A DNA stretch of 42,260 nucleotides from Kocuria sp. (GTDB lineage: Bacteria; Actinomycetota; Actinomycetes; Actinomycetales; Micrococcaceae): the NCBI RefSeq assembly GCF_030530945.1, contig NZ_JAUMTZ010000006.1, positions 1-42,260 on the forward strand, read 5' to 3'. The translations under genes were made by a program, and so were the position numbers. The notes beneath the pieces are model-generated. The model was not told the DNA's origin. It saw nothing but the letters and a program-made list of their open reading frames with translations, and made no database searches. This document shows, piece after piece, positions 1 to 8,519 of the stretch. The stretch's first letter is position 1, and the number at the start of each line of letters is the position of its first letter.

Positions 1-54
1 CCACACCAGGAATGGTGTGGGGCCTCCCCGCATTTAACAGGCCACAGCAGGGTG

Positions 55-87
55 CCACACCCGGGCCCGACCCGGCCCGGGGTGTGC
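55..87. other. Strong GC hairpin at window start
   Basis: CACACCCGGGCC at 56-67 pairs with GGCCCGGGGTGTG at 74-86 (one bulged G) across a six-base loop. A smaller repeat, CCACACC/GGTGTGG, lies at 1-7 and 14-20. No T tract follows. It could be the terminator of a gene left of the window, but the sequence does not settle this. Positions 88-231 hold nothing recognisable except a run of nine C at 183-191. Confidence 0.4.
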
Positions 88-231
88 CAGGTGTGGTGGC
101 AGGCCAGGCCGGGGCCCGGGTGCAGGACCGCGGGTGGGGGTGCGGGACCACGCACCGGTCTGACAGCCTCCCGCCGGTCGAGCCCCCCCCCGCTGGCCTA
201 GTTCTTCCCCGCCAGAAGACCCTTCATAGGC

Positions 232-922
232 ACCGGTCACCCGCACGGCCGGGTAGCAAATCCCAAGAGAATCACCCTCGAGTTCTTCAAGGCTTTGGGG
301 CTGCACGCCTGACTCGGGCCGCAGGACGTGGCGTACTACGCAGTGGCAACCACCTGGATGGTGTGGAACATGCCGGTGGGCATACTGCTCACCGGTGCGC
401 GCATCATCATCTACGACAGTGTCTCCACGCACGGTGGCCCGGACAAGTCCTTCGAGCTTGTCGCTCGCCACCGCGCGATCTTCCTCGGCGCGGGTGCCGG
501 TGTCCTGGCGATGGCCCAGCGGGCCGGTGTCAGCCCGAACGGGACGATGGACCTTTCCGCCTTCGACATGTTCCCCGGCGTGCGACGGCAGGGTGACTGG
601 GTCACACAGCTGCACGAGGGCCCGTTCATCGTGGACGGCCGTCCGGACTCCACCATCGGAGGATCTTCCCCGCCGCATCGTCGGGGCCATCCGGGATCAG
701 GTGTCCCCGCGCTACGTCCCGGACGAGATCATCGAGGCGCCTGCCGTCCCCCGAACCCGCACGAGCAAGCTCATGGAGATGCCCTTCAAGAAGCTCTTCC
801 AGGGTGCGGACCCCGCCACGCTGAACCGTGCGACGGCCGAGGACGCCGAGGTTCTGGACTGGTACGCGGACACCGCTCGCGCGCACGCGGCGGAACGCGC
901 ACGGAAGCGGGACCGCGGTTGA
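232..922 (+). pseudogene. Eroded acetoacetyl-CoA synthetase (AMP-forming ligase) remnant
   Basis: Pieces of an acetoacetate-CoA ligase of the ANL superfamily survive in order, but the gene cannot make a working enzyme. A degraded P-loop region with PKRIT near 262 runs into an in-frame TGA at 310-312. It continues in the same frame with the family-like stretch TTWMVWN and the segment to about 560. That stretch joins directly to FPGVRRQGDWVTQ (571 on), which in intact proteins lies well over 100 residues further along. After GRPDSTI the frame changes. From about 663 the C-terminal domain follows (SPRYVPDEII, RTRTSKLMEMPFKKL), ending at the TGA at 920-922. Intact members are about 650 residues; roughly 190-200 remain. 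In these enzymes the catalytic lysine follows an RT.(G/S)K motif, matched here by RTRTSK. One stop, one frame change and at least two internal deletions are therefore visible. Family assignment is from motif memory. Confidence 0.75.
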
Positions 923-946
923 GGGGAGCGGCGCGGACTAAGGTGC

Positions 947-1783
947 TCAGTCCTGGATGCGGTACCGGTTGGCCGCGTAGAGGGCGCGCACGGCGGCTTC
1001 GATGCGCTCGTTGAAAGCGGCGGCCTTCTCGTTGCTGCGTGCCCGCAGAGGAGCGCCCACGGCGACCACCACGGGTGGGCGGCCGCGGCGGGGCCAGCTG
1101 GCGCCGCGCGGCATGGCCTCGTGGGCCCCGATGAGGGCGACCGGCACCACAGGCACTTGGGTGGACAGTGCCAGCGAGGCGGCGCCCACCTGGAACGGCG
1201 CCATCTTCCCGGTCTTGGAACGGGTTCCTTCGGGGAAGATGAGCAGCGGTACGCCGGCGGCCAGCAGCTTCTTGGAGAGCCCACGGTTGGCGCCACCGCC
1301 CCGCCGGTCCACGGGGAAGGCGTTGAACACGAGCTGCGTGAAGACCTTCTTGTACCACTTGGTGAAGAAGTAGTCCGCGGCCACTCCCGTGGCGAGGTCC
1401 CGGGAGATGTAGCGGGGGACGCCACTCATCACGAGGGGTGCGTCCAGGTGGCTCGAGTGGTTGGCTACGACCACGCACGTGCCCTTGACCCCGTACGCGG
1501 CAGGGTCCACCACGTTCGTGCGGGTGATGGTGCGGTTGACCAGACCCCGGAAGAAGACCCCCTGCACGATCCTGCGGAGGAGCCGACGCACGGGCTGCGT
1601 GTAGTGGGCGGCGGTGAGGTCTGCGGAGGCTGCCGGGGGCGCGGAAGGGGTTGGTTCCTGCTGCCCCGCGGATCCCTCCAGCGAGTCAAGCACGCGGGGG
1701 TGCGGTTGGGCGGGCGCGTGGGGGCGACGTCGTCCGCTCGGCTCCGCTGATCGGTTCGGCGTGGGGTCCTGTGAGGGTGCCAC
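947..1783 (-). CDS. 1-acyl-sn-glycerol-3-phosphate acyltransferase (PlsC family)
   Basis: Acyltransferase predicted to add the second acyl chain to lysophosphatidic acid, giving phosphatidic acid at the cytoplasmic membrane. The two diagnostic blocks are present: the NHSSHLD form of NHx4D at residues 108-114, and FPEGTRS at 183-189. The protein is 278 residues. The first 60 are proline- and alanine-rich, unlike the family core, so the true start may be further in. The GTG at 1783 lies four bases after the stop of the upstream SDR gene on the same strand, so the two are likely co-transcribed and translationally coupled. The substrate is inferred from family only; many actinobacterial paralogues exist. 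Confidence 0.88.
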   Translation of the reverse strand: MAPSQDPTPNRSAEPSGRRRPHAPAQPHPRVLDSLEGSAGQQEPTPSAPPAASADLTAAHYTQPVRRLLRRIVQGVFFRGLVNRTITRTNVVDPAAYGVKGTCVVVANHSSHLDAPLVMSGVPRYISRDLATGVAADYFFTKWYKKVFTQLVFNAFPVDRRGGGANRGLSKKLLAAGVPLLIFPEGTRSKTGKMAPFQVGAASLALSTQVPVVPVALIGAHEAMPRGASWPRRGRPPVVVAVGAPLRARSNEKAAAFNERIEAAVRALYAANRYRIQD

Positions 1784-1787
1784 GGGC

Positions 1788-2570
1788 TCAGGCCTGGATC
1801 TCGCGGCGTCGGATGCCCGAGATCTGGCGGGAGATCCAGTGCACGGCGGGACGGGGGAGGTGGCGGACAGCCGTGGCCATCACCTTGTAGCGCAGGGTGG
1901 GCACGGAGAGCACCTTGCCACGGGCCACGTCCGCGAGAGCTTCCTCCACGAGCCGGTCCGCGTCCAGCCACATGAAGTCCGGGATCGAGGAGCCGGAGAT
2001 GCCCGCGCGGCTGTGGAACTCGGTTCGCACCCAGCCGGGCACCAGGGCAGTCACGTGCACGCCGGTGCCGTGCAGCTCCACGGCGAGGGACTCCGTCATG
2101 CTCGTGGTGTACGCCTTCAGCGCCGAGTACTCGCCCATGGTCACGTACCCGGAGACGGAGGAGACGTTGACGATCCATCCTGTGCCGCGCTTGACCATGG
2201 CGCGTGCGGCGGCCCCGGAAAGGCGGGTGACGGCCGCGCCCATCACGTCGAAGCCCTTCTCGTGCTGGCTGAAGTCCTCGGCGGTGTAGGGAGTCTTGAC
2301 GGAGAAGCCCGCGTTGTTCACGACCATGTCCACGGGGTGCTCGGGATCCTCGATCCGCTTCGCGACGCGGTACAGGTCCTCCCGCACGGACAGGTCCGCG
2401 GTGAGGGTCTCCACGTGCACGCCGTGCTCTGCGGTGAGTTCCTCCGCGGTCCGGGTGAGACGCGTCTGGTCCCGCGCCACCAGGACGAGGTCGAAGCCCC
2501 TGCGGGCGAGGGATCGTGCGAACGCGGCACCGATGCCTGACGTCCCACCGGTCACGAGAGCGGTAAGCAT
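1788..2570 (-). CDS. Short-chain dehydrogenase/reductase
   Basis: Classical SDR of 260 residues. The Rossmann cofactor motif TGGTSGIG is at residues 7-14, NNAG at 85-88, the serine block VSSVSG at 136-141, and the catalytic YSALK (Tyr148, Lys152) follows. The C-terminal third resembles DltE/YqjQ-like members that act on hydrophobic substrates, but the substrate cannot be read from sequence. The ATG at 2570 is preferred over upstream in-frame starts. The Rossmann strand begins at once after it, and a TATCTT hexamer sits exactly six bases upstream, as for other apparently leaderless genes here. The gene is divergent from a TetR regulator, with a palindrome between them, and is followed by plsC four bases downstream. 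A role in lipid metabolism is plausible from that partner. Confidence 0.88.
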   Translation of the reverse strand: MLTALVTGGTSGIGAAFARSLARRGFDLVLVARDQTRLTRTAEELTAEHGVHVETLTADLSVREDLYRVAKRIEDPEHPVDMVVNNAGFSVKTPYTAEDFSQHEKGFDVMGAAVTRLSGAAARAMVKRGTGWIVNVSSVSGYVTMGEYSALKAYTTSMTESLAVELHGTGVHVTALVPGWVRTEFHSRAGISGSSIPDFMWLDADRLVEEALADVARGKVLSVPTLRYKVMATAVRHLPRPAVHWISRQISGIRRREIQA

Positions 2571-2576
2571 GACTCT

Positions 2577-2602
2577 AAGATACACTACGGTCCGCGTAGC
2601 AC
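2577..2602. promoter_or_regulatory. Promoter and candidate TetR operator of the SDR gene
   Basis: On the minus strand TATCTT (2577-2582) lies six bases before the SDR start and is a good -10 for a leaderless transcript. Immediately upstream is the inverted repeat CTACGGTCCGCGTAG (2585-2599; arms CTACG/CGTAG). It sits where the -10/-35 spacer should be, an ideal place for a repressor. The divergent TetR gene starts 165 bases away. That this TetR binds here is inference. Confidence 0.6.
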
Positions 2603-2763
2603 AGGCCCCTGGTGCGCGGCGGCAGGGGCCCAGGCGCTGGGCCATCGCGGCGTCCCGTGCCCGGCCCCGCCCGCCCCGTCCGGTACCCGGGCGCCTCCGG
2701 GAACCGGAGGATCAGAGCATGGGCCCCGGGCGCCGCGTGACGAGCAGCGGAAGGAACTGAGGC

Positions 2764-3417
2764 ATGGGCGTGGAGAAGCCTGCGGAGCAGGTCGTGGAGA
2801 AGTCCATGGAGAGGGCAGCCGTGGACCCCCGCACGGCACGCACCGACCGCAAGATCGTGGCGGGAACCCTGCGGCTGCTGCGTGAGGGCGGACCGCAACG
2901 GGTCACCATCGAAGCGGTCTCAGCCCTGACCGGTGTGGCGAAGACGTCCATCTACAGGCGCTACGACAACAGCGCCCAGCTGCTCGAGGCCGCCCTGGAG
3001 CACGTGGGCGACGGGACCGAGACGTTGCCCCGGGACGCCACGTGGGAGCAGGCGGTCACGGCGGCCGTGGAGCTGCTGCTGCAGGACATGGGGGTGGGAG
3101 TGGCCATCACCCTGCTGCAGGAACCCGACTCCGCCACCTCCCGCGTGCTGCGCTCCTCGGTGGTGCGCCCGCGCACGGAGGCACTTCGCGCGGTGCTGGT
3201 GCGTGAGCAGCAGATGGGCGCGATCCGCCCCTCCGCAGACCTGGACACGGTGGTGGACTTCATCCTGGGAGCTGCCTACGCCCACGTGGCCCGCTACGGG
3301 TCCCTGGACGAGGGGTGGGCCGAGCGTGTTCACCGCACCCTCGTGGACCAGATCGCCGCGGTGCCCGGAGCCACGGAAGTCTCCGAGGGGTCCGCCGACC
3401 GCCCCGCAACCGCCTAG
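2764..3417 (+). CDS. TetR/AcrR family transcriptional regulator
   Basis: Repressor of 217 residues. The N-terminal helix-turn-helix spans about residues 35-75, with VTIEAVSALTGVAKTSIYRR followed by the usual hydrophobic F/Y-x-N-K-like stretch (YDNSAQLLEAA). The C-terminal ligand and dimerisation domain resembles the TetR_C_11 group seen in many actinobacteria. A GGAAGGA Shine-Dalgarno at 2748-2754 supports the ATG at 2764. It is divergent from the SDR-plsC pair and probably represses that pair through the palindrome at 2585-2599. Its stop overlaps the stop of the convergent DUF4032 gene in a shared CTAG (3414-3417). The ligand is unknown. Confidence 0.9.
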   Translation: MGVEKPAEQVVEKSMERAAVDPRTARTDRKIVAGTLRLLREGGPQRVTIEAVSALTGVAKTSIYRRYDNSAQLLEAALEHVGDGTETLPRDATWEQAVTAAVELLLQDMGVGVAITLLQEPDSATSRVLRSSVVRPRTEALRAVLVREQQMGAIRPSADLDTVVDFILGAAYAHVARYGSLDEGWAERVHRTLVDQIAAVPGATEVSEGSADRPATA

Positions 3418-4694
3418 AACACGTCCCGTTCGTCCGGCCGCTGCGCCAGGTAGGACCTCACGTAGTCCTCCGCCGCGGTCTCCGTGGGAATGTCCTTGCG
3501 GGCGTCCTCCGACATGAACCAGCGGTGCTCCAGCACCTCGTGGACGATCTGGGCTGGTTCGCGCTTGCGCCGCAGGTCGGCAGGGATCGCGGACATGATG
3601 GGCACAAAGATCTCACGCATCCACAGCTGGGCGGTGAGGTCCTCGGGCAGCCCGGGGTAGAGGGCGCGCCCGAACTGGTCGATGTCCGTAAGGATCCGGC
3701 GCGCCTGGTTCTCCTGGGTGTTCAGCCCCGTCAGGTGCAGCAGCCTGCGGCTGTGGTGACCCGGTTCCACCACGCGGGGGCGCAGGTGGACGCGACCGGC
3801 GTCGTCGGAGTCCAGGGAGGCCTCCTCCACGTCGAAGCCGAGCTCGTTGAGCCGCTGGACCCGTTCCTGGACCCGCCAGCGCTCGTCCACGGTGAAGATC
3901 TCGGTGGCGGTCAGCTGCTCCCACAGCCCGTTGTAGGTCTCCCCGAGCCGTTCCGAGATCACAAAGGGGTCCACGGACTCCGGGGCCACACCCGCCTCCG
4001 CAAGACGCCGTTGCATGTGCTCCCCGGCCAGCAGGTCCATGACCTCGCCGGCCACGTTGGTGCGGGCGAGGTCGATGTCGTACTCGCGCTGCCCCCGGGA
4101 GAGCCTGGGGTGCAGCTCACCGGTCTCGGCGTCCACGAGGTAGGCGGCGAACGAGCCCGCGTCCCGGCGGAACAGCGTGTTGGACAGGGACACGTCCCCC
4201 CAGTAGAAGCCGGAGAGGTGCAGCTGGACGATCAGCAGGGCCAGAGCGTCCACGAGCCGTTCGATGGTGTCCGGGGAGGGCACCTGCTCGAAGATCGCCC
4301 GGTAGGGCAGGGAGAAGCTGAGGTGGTCGGTCACCAGCGCGGCGGGCAGCTCCTGGCCGTCGGGGGAGTAGCGGTCCGTGACCACGGAGTCCGGCACCAC
4401 GGACGGAGTGCCCATGCGCTGCAGGGTGCGCAGCAGGCCGTACTCGCGGCGCGCGTAGTGCGCGGTGGTCTCCTTCACGGCCACGACACGCTCGCCCACG
4501 CGGGCGAAGCGCACCACGTGCCGGGAGATCCCACGGGGGTACGCCGCGAGCACCTCGGGCGGCCAGTCCTCGAGAGGCAGGTCCCACGGCAGCTCCAGCA
4601 GGCCGGGATCCGGGAACGCGGTATTGATGGACACGCGGCGGGCGGTGTGCGGGGGGTGCGACGCCGCGGCGTCGGGATTCGGGGGAGTGGCCAT
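3414..4694 (-). CDS. DUF4032 protein with kinase-like fold
   Basis: Conserved actinobacterial protein of unknown function, 426 residues from the ATG at 4694. The N-terminal half looks like a lipopolysaccharide-kinase or protein-kinase-like domain. It has Lys74 in VVAVKET, Glu84 in RREYGLL, a catalytic-loop-like block WGDVSLSN with Asp167 and Asn172, and VDAE with Asp188 as a DFG-like metal ligand. The C-terminal half is the rest of the DUF4032 region, with no motif I can name. An upstream in-frame start (4754) would add 20 residues. The 4694 start is preferred because it falls one base beyond the otsB stop (TGAGATG on the minus strand), with GGGAGA upstream. The gene is thus the last of an otsA-otsB-DUF4032 operon, so it may act on trehalose metabolism or signalling; that is inference from position. 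Confidence 0.85.
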   Translation of the reverse strand: MATPPNPDAAASHPPHTARRVSINTAFPDPGLLELPWDLPLEDWPPEVLAAYPRGISRHVVRFARVGERVVAVKETTAHYARREYGLLRTLQRMGTPSVVPDSVVTDRYSPDGQELPAALVTDHLSFSLPYRAIFEQVPSPDTIERLVDALALLIVQLHLSGFYWGDVSLSNTLFRRDAGSFAAYLVDAETGELHPRLSRGQREYDIDLARTNVAGEVMDLLAGEHMQRRLAEAGVAPESVDPFVISERLGETYNGLWEQLTATEIFTVDERWRVQERVQRLNELGFDVEEASLDSDDAGRVHLRPRVVEPGHHSRRLLHLTGLNTQENQARRILTDIDQFGRALYPGLPEDLTAQLWMREIFVPIMSAIPADLRRKREPAQIVHEVLEHRWFMSEDARKDIPTETAAEDYVRSYLAQRPDERDVF

Positions 4695-4695
4695 C

Positions 4696-5655
4696 TCAGT
4701 CGGTGTCTCCCGCGGGACCGGCTGCGATCGGCGCTGCGGTGCCAGGCCCACCAACCGTTCCAGGTTGCACGGTGCGGGCGCGCAACCTGGCGAGGGTGGC
4801 GAGCGTGGCGGTGAACGCGGCGGGATCCGCCACGCGCCACGGAGCCACGGTCTCCTTGTCTCCCACCTTGATGCCCACGTCCCGGGGGCCGAGGACCGCG
4901 AGGGCGTCCTCGTCCGTGACGTCGTCCCCGGCGAACACCGTGACGTCCGGGTGCACCGCGCCGCGGATGACGGCGAGACCGTCCCCCTTGGTGGCGCTGA
5001 GCACCGAGCTCTCGACCACCTGCTGGCCGGGGGTCACGCGCAGTCCGGGGAGGGCGGAGTACGCGGCGGCCACCTCGGCGAGCGCGAGCTCCGCGAGCTC
5101 TGGGTCCTCGACGGGGCGGGTGTGCAGCGCCACCCCTGCGGGCTTGCGCTCCGTGAGGGACCCCGGGTACCGCCGGGCCACGGCCTCGGTGGCCGCGACG
5201 GCACGCTCCAGCAGATCCAGCTGCGGCCCGCTCAGGGAGATGTCGACGCCGCCCGCCCCGCCGGCCGCCGTGAGGTCTACCTCGGCGCCGTGGGAGCCGG
5301 AGAGCACCATGCGGCGGCGGGGGTCCACCACCGTGCGCAGGAACTCGAGCGGGCGCCCCGAGACCACGGCCACCGTGGTGCGCGGCAGCTGCGCCAGGAC
5401 GTCCAGCGCCTCCTGCGCCTCGGGCAGGGGACGGGAGTCCGCGGGGTCCTCGGTGAAGGGCGCAAGGGTGCCGTCGAAGTCCAGTGCCACGAGCAGCGTG
5501 GAGGCTGCCGCCGCTGCGGCCAGGGCCTCGGTCAGGTCGCCGGGACGGTCCGCTGAGGCCCCGGAGGGGCGCGGGGCCGTGGGGGTCCTGCCGGTGGTTC
5601 CGGGCGCGGATGCTCCGCCCGCCGCGCCGGCCCCGTGACTCGTGCGCTCAGTCAT
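4696..5655 (-). CDS. otsB: Trehalose-6-phosphate phosphatase
   Basis: HAD-family phosphatase that removes phosphate from trehalose-6-phosphate, the second step of the OtsAB route. The nucleophile block LDFDGTLAP has Asp59 and Asp61, SGR follows in the second motif, and the metal-binding GDDVTDEDA block lies near residue 235. The protein is 319 residues. About 50 N-terminal residues are Gly/Ala/Pro-rich and not part of the fold. The ATG at 5655 has a GGGAGG ribosome-binding site six bases upstream and overlaps the end of otsA by eight bases, so translation is coupled. The next gene starts one base after its stop. Confidence 0.95.
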   Translation of the reverse strand: MTERTSHGAGAAGGASAPGTTGRTPTAPRPSGASADRPGDLTEALAAAAAASTLLVALDFDGTLAPFTEDPADSRPLPEAQEALDVLAQLPRTTVAVVSGRPLEFLRTVVDPRRRMVLSGSHGAEVDLTAAGGAGGVDISLSGPQLDLLERAVAATEAVARRYPGSLTERKPAGVALHTRPVEDPELAELALAEVAAAYSALPGLRVTPGQQVVESSVLSATKGDGLAVIRGAVHPDVTVFAGDDVTDEDALAVLGPRDVGIKVGDKETVAPWRVADPAAFTATLATLARLRARTVQPGTVGGPGTAAPIAAGPAGDTD

Positions 5656-7228
5656 CGTGGTCCTCCCGGGTGCCCGCGTCCGGGGCGTCGGAGTCCCGGC
5701 CGGGCTCGGTGGTCGACGCGGAACCGGAACCCGGGCCGGAAGCCGCCGCGGCGGCGTCGTCCGTGTCCGCGGGCCGGGAGTGGGATGCCAGGTCCTCCAG
5801 GAAGCGGTGGGACCAGTCCACCACGTCGTGGGTGAGGACCTGGCGGCGCATGGAGGTCATGCGCTTGCGGACCTCCGGGGCGGGCATGTCACGGGCCCGC
5901 AGCATGGCCTCCTTGAGACCGTCGATGTCGTGCGGGTTCACCAGCACGGCCTGCTTGAGCTGCTCCGCGGCTCCTGTGAACTCGGAGAGCACCAGCACCC
6001 CGGAGCCGTCCTGGCGGGCCGCCACGTACTCCTTGGCCACCAGGTTCATCCCGTCCCGCAGCGCCGTGACGAGCATGACGTCCGCGGCCAGGTACAGCGC
6101 GACCATCTCCTCGAACGGGTAGCCGTGGTGGAGGTAGCGGATGGCCGTGTGGGAGATGGTGTCGTACTGGCCGTTGATCCGGCCCACCATCCCCTCCACG
6201 AGCTCGCGCAGCTGGCGGTAGGAGTCCACGCGCTCGCGGGAGGGGCTGGCCACCTGGATCAGCACGGAGTCCTCCACGGAGAGCTCCCCGTCGTGCAGCA
6301 GCTCGCCGTACGCCTTGATGCGGTGCCGGATGCCCTTCGTGTAGTCCAGGCGGTCCACGCCCAGGAACACGGTTCGCGGGTTCCCCAGCTCCTCCCGGAT
6401 CTCCCGGGCCCGGGCCTGGACGTCCGGGTTCTCGGCGAGCTCCTTGATGGAGTCCACGTCGATGGAGATGGGGTACGACGCCGCGTTCACCGTCCACGAG
6501 GTCTCCGAGCCGTCCGCGGTGCTCTCGCTGAAGCGTGCGCTGCCCTTGGTGAACTGCACCCCCAGGTACCTGCGCACGCAGCGCTGGAAGTTCTGGGCGT
6601 CCCCGGGCCGCTGGAAGCCGATCAGGTCCGCACCCGTGAGGCCCTCCAGCACGGCGCGGCGCCACGGCAGCTGGGAGAAGATCTCGGTGGGAGGGAACGG
6701 GATGTGGTTGAAGAAGCCGATCGTCACGTCCGGGCGCAGCCGGCGCAGCATCCGGGGCACGAGCTGCAGCTGGTAGTCCTGCACCCACACGGTGGCGCCC
6801 CGCGAGGCGGTCTCCGCCGCCATGCGGGCGAAGCGCTCGTTCACCCGCCGGTAGGCGTACCACCAGGTGCGGTGGAACTCGGGGGGTGCGATCACGTCGT
6901 GGTAGAGCGGCCACAGGGTGGCGTTCGAGAACCCCTCGTAGTAGCGCTGCACCTCCAGCTCCGAGAGCGCCACCGGGACCAGGTGGAAGACGTCGTGGTC
7001 GAAGGGCTCCAGGGTCTCGTCCGGCGCCCCGTGCCAGCCCACCCACGCGCCCTCGCGCTGCGCCATGACGGGTGCCAGGGCGCTCACCAGGCCGCCGGGG
7101 GAGCGGCGCCACGTGCTGCTGCCGTCCTCGGCCACGTCCCGGTCCACGGGCAGCCGGTTGGAGACCACCACGAAGTCGTAGCCCTCCCGCGGGACGGTGA
7201 CCTCTTCCAAAGACTGTTCTGCGCTCAT
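5648..7228 (-). CDS. otsA: Trehalose-6-phosphate synthase (GT20)
   Basis: Glycosyltransferase family 20 enzyme joining glucose from a nucleotide sugar to glucose-6-phosphate. Visible family blocks are VVSNRLPVDRD (about residue 21), RRSPGGLVSA (41-50), VGWHG, TLWPLYHD, VWVQDYQLQLVP, FFNHIPFP, and the donor-site GVDRLDYTKGI. Length is 526 residues, slightly longer than E. coli OtsA because of a Gly/Ser/Asp-rich tail. The ATG at 7228 is preceded by GGAAGG eight bases upstream. A TACACT -10 candidate lies on the minus strand at 7264-7269. First gene of the otsA-otsB-DUF4032 operon, whose product trehalose usually serves osmotic and desiccation tolerance. Confidence 0.96.
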   Translation of the reverse strand: MSAEQSLEEVTVPREGYDFVVVSNRLPVDRDVAEDGSSTWRRSPGGLVSALAPVMAQREGAWVGWHGAPDETLEPFDHDVFHLVPVALSELEVQRYYEGFSNATLWPLYHDVIAPPEFHRTWWYAYRRVNERFARMAAETASRGATVWVQDYQLQLVPRMLRRLRPDVTIGFFNHIPFPPTEIFSQLPWRRAVLEGLTGADLIGFQRPGDAQNFQRCVRRYLGVQFTKGSARFSESTADGSETSWTVNAASYPISIDVDSIKELAENPDVQARAREIREELGNPRTVFLGVDRLDYTKGIRHRIKAYGELLHDGELSVEDSVLIQVASPSRERVDSYRQLRELVEGMVGRINGQYDTISHTAIRYLHHGYPFEEMVALYLAADVMLVTALRDGMNLVAKEYVAARQDGSGVLVLSEFTGAAEQLKQAVLVNPHDIDGLKEAMLRARDMPAPEVRKRMTSMRRQVLTHDVVDWSHRFLEDLASHSRPADTDDAAAAASGPGSGSASTTEPGRDSDAPDAGTREDHDD

Positions 7229-7521
7229 GCTGGCATCCTTCCCGGGGGCGGCGTGTCCCGACCAGTGTATGTGCGCCCGGGTTCCGCCCCCCCGGCCCCC
7301 GGCCCCCGGCCCGCGGCGGGCGGCGGCGCGGAGGTGAGGTGCGGCGCGGCTGAGTGGGGGCCGTGCGGCGTCGTCGTGCGTCACCGGTGTGCGGCAGGGG
7401 GGGGGGCTGCGCGGTCAGGGATTTCCGAGACGGGCGAGTCGAGACGGTGATCCCGGCCGGGTACCCTGGGCACCACGCAACGACAGCCCCGTCACCCCCA
7501 CCGGAAGGACACCTGGCCCCC

Positions 7522-8406
7522 ATGGCTCCCACGAAGAAGACCGCAGGATCCTCGGCCACGGACGCCAGGGAGCGGGCCCGGCAGATCGCCGACAAGCAGT
7601 CCCGCCGCTCCAACGGCAGGCCGCTCGGACTGATCCTCGGGATCGTCGCGCTGGTGCTGGTCATCGCGCTGATCATCGGCCTGGTGATCTGGCAGAACAG
7701 CAAGGGCAAGATTCCCGACGCCGGGCCGGTCCCCGCGAGCGCCAACCAGTACGGCGGCATCACGGTGACGAAGGACGGGATCGCCCAGAACACCTCGGAC
7801 GTGAAGGAGCGGGACCTCGCGACCCTGCCCGAGGCCCCGGACCAGGCGGACACCTCCAAGACCCCGCTGGGCATCGTGGACGAGAAGAAGGCCGCGAGCA
7901 ACGGCAAGCCCGTGCAGCTCGTGATCTTCCAGGACTTCGAGTGCGTGCACTGCGCCGACTTCGAGAAGGAGAACGCGGACACCATCAAGAAGGCCGTGGA
8001 CGCCGGGGACGTGGAGGTGGAGTACCGCAACCTCAACTTCCTGGACCGGGCCACCGCGGACCAGTACTCCTCCCGCGCCGCGAACGCCGCCTACTACGTG
8101 GCGGAGCAGGTCAGCAGCGACCAGTACATGGAGTACGCCCAGGAGGTCTTCTCCCACCAGGGCACCGGCGGACTGAGCAACCAGGAGCTCGCGGAGATCG
8201 CCGGCAAGCACGGTGCCACCGTCACCGCCGACGACCTGGACGAGAACACCTACCGCCCCATGGTCAACGTGGACACCCGTGAGTCCGTGACCAACGGCGT
8301 GGCCGGCACGCCCACGATCTACGTGGACGGCAAGCGCTACGGCGAGGGCAGCTTCTCGGACGTGCTCAAGAAGGCGATCGACGCCAAGAAGGCCGCCAAG
8401 AAGTGA
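7522..8406 (+). CDS. Membrane-anchored DsbA-like thioredoxin-fold protein
   Basis: Predicted extracytoplasmic thiol oxidoreductase of 294 residues. A short basic cytoplasmic N-terminus is followed by one strong membrane segment at about residues 36-57, with no cleavage site obvious. The outside domain carries the active site FECVHC with Cys141 and Cys144, and a cis-proline loop GVAGTPTIYVDG near residue 265. This matches the Thioredoxin_4/DsbA-like group that forms disulfides in exported actinobacterial proteins. The ATG at 7522 has GGAAGGA about 12 bases upstream, a long spacing; starts further upstream would place extra residues before the membrane anchor. The gene is divergent from otsA and followed by a strong terminator, so it is monocistronic. 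Confidence 0.88.
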   Translation: MAPTKKTAGSSATDARERARQIADKQSRRSNGRPLGLILGIVALVLVIALIIGLVIWQNSKGKIPDAGPVPASANQYGGITVTKDGIAQNTSDVKERDLATLPEAPDQADTSKTPLGIVDEKKAASNGKPVQLVIFQDFECVHCADFEKENADTIKKAVDAGDVEVEYRNLNFLDRATADQYSSRAANAAYYVAEQVSSDQYMEYAQEVFSHQGTGGLSNQELAEIAGKHGATVTADDLDENTYRPMVNVDTRESVTNGVAGTPTIYVDGKRYGEGSFSDVLKKAIDAKKAAKK

Positions 8407-8434
8407 AGTAGGGGCTCGGCGCCCCGGCACGGCG

Positions 8435-8474
8435 GGACCCCCGGTGGAGACGATCTCCCACCGGGGGTCCTTTT
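8435..8474 (+). terminator. Rho-independent terminator of the DsbA-like gene
   Basis: GGACCCCCGGTGG (8435-8447) pairs perfectly with CCACCGGGGGTCC (8458-8470), the stem can extend inward by AGA/TCT, and TTTT follows at 8471-8474. It lies 28 bases after the stop codon. Confidence 0.9.
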
Positions 8475-8519
8475 CTGCCTGCGCCCGCCCCAGGACGACG
8501 CCGTCCGCGGGCCTCTCGG

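Noticed and set aside
12..596. Open frame covering the pseudogene start
   Set aside because: Its translation is Arg/Pro-rich and in a different frame from the recognisable acetoacetyl-CoA synthetase pieces.
5889..8054. Long minus-strand open frame in another frame of otsA
   Set aside because: It crosses the otsA start and the divergent DsbA-like gene and has no family motif; a by-product of high GC3.
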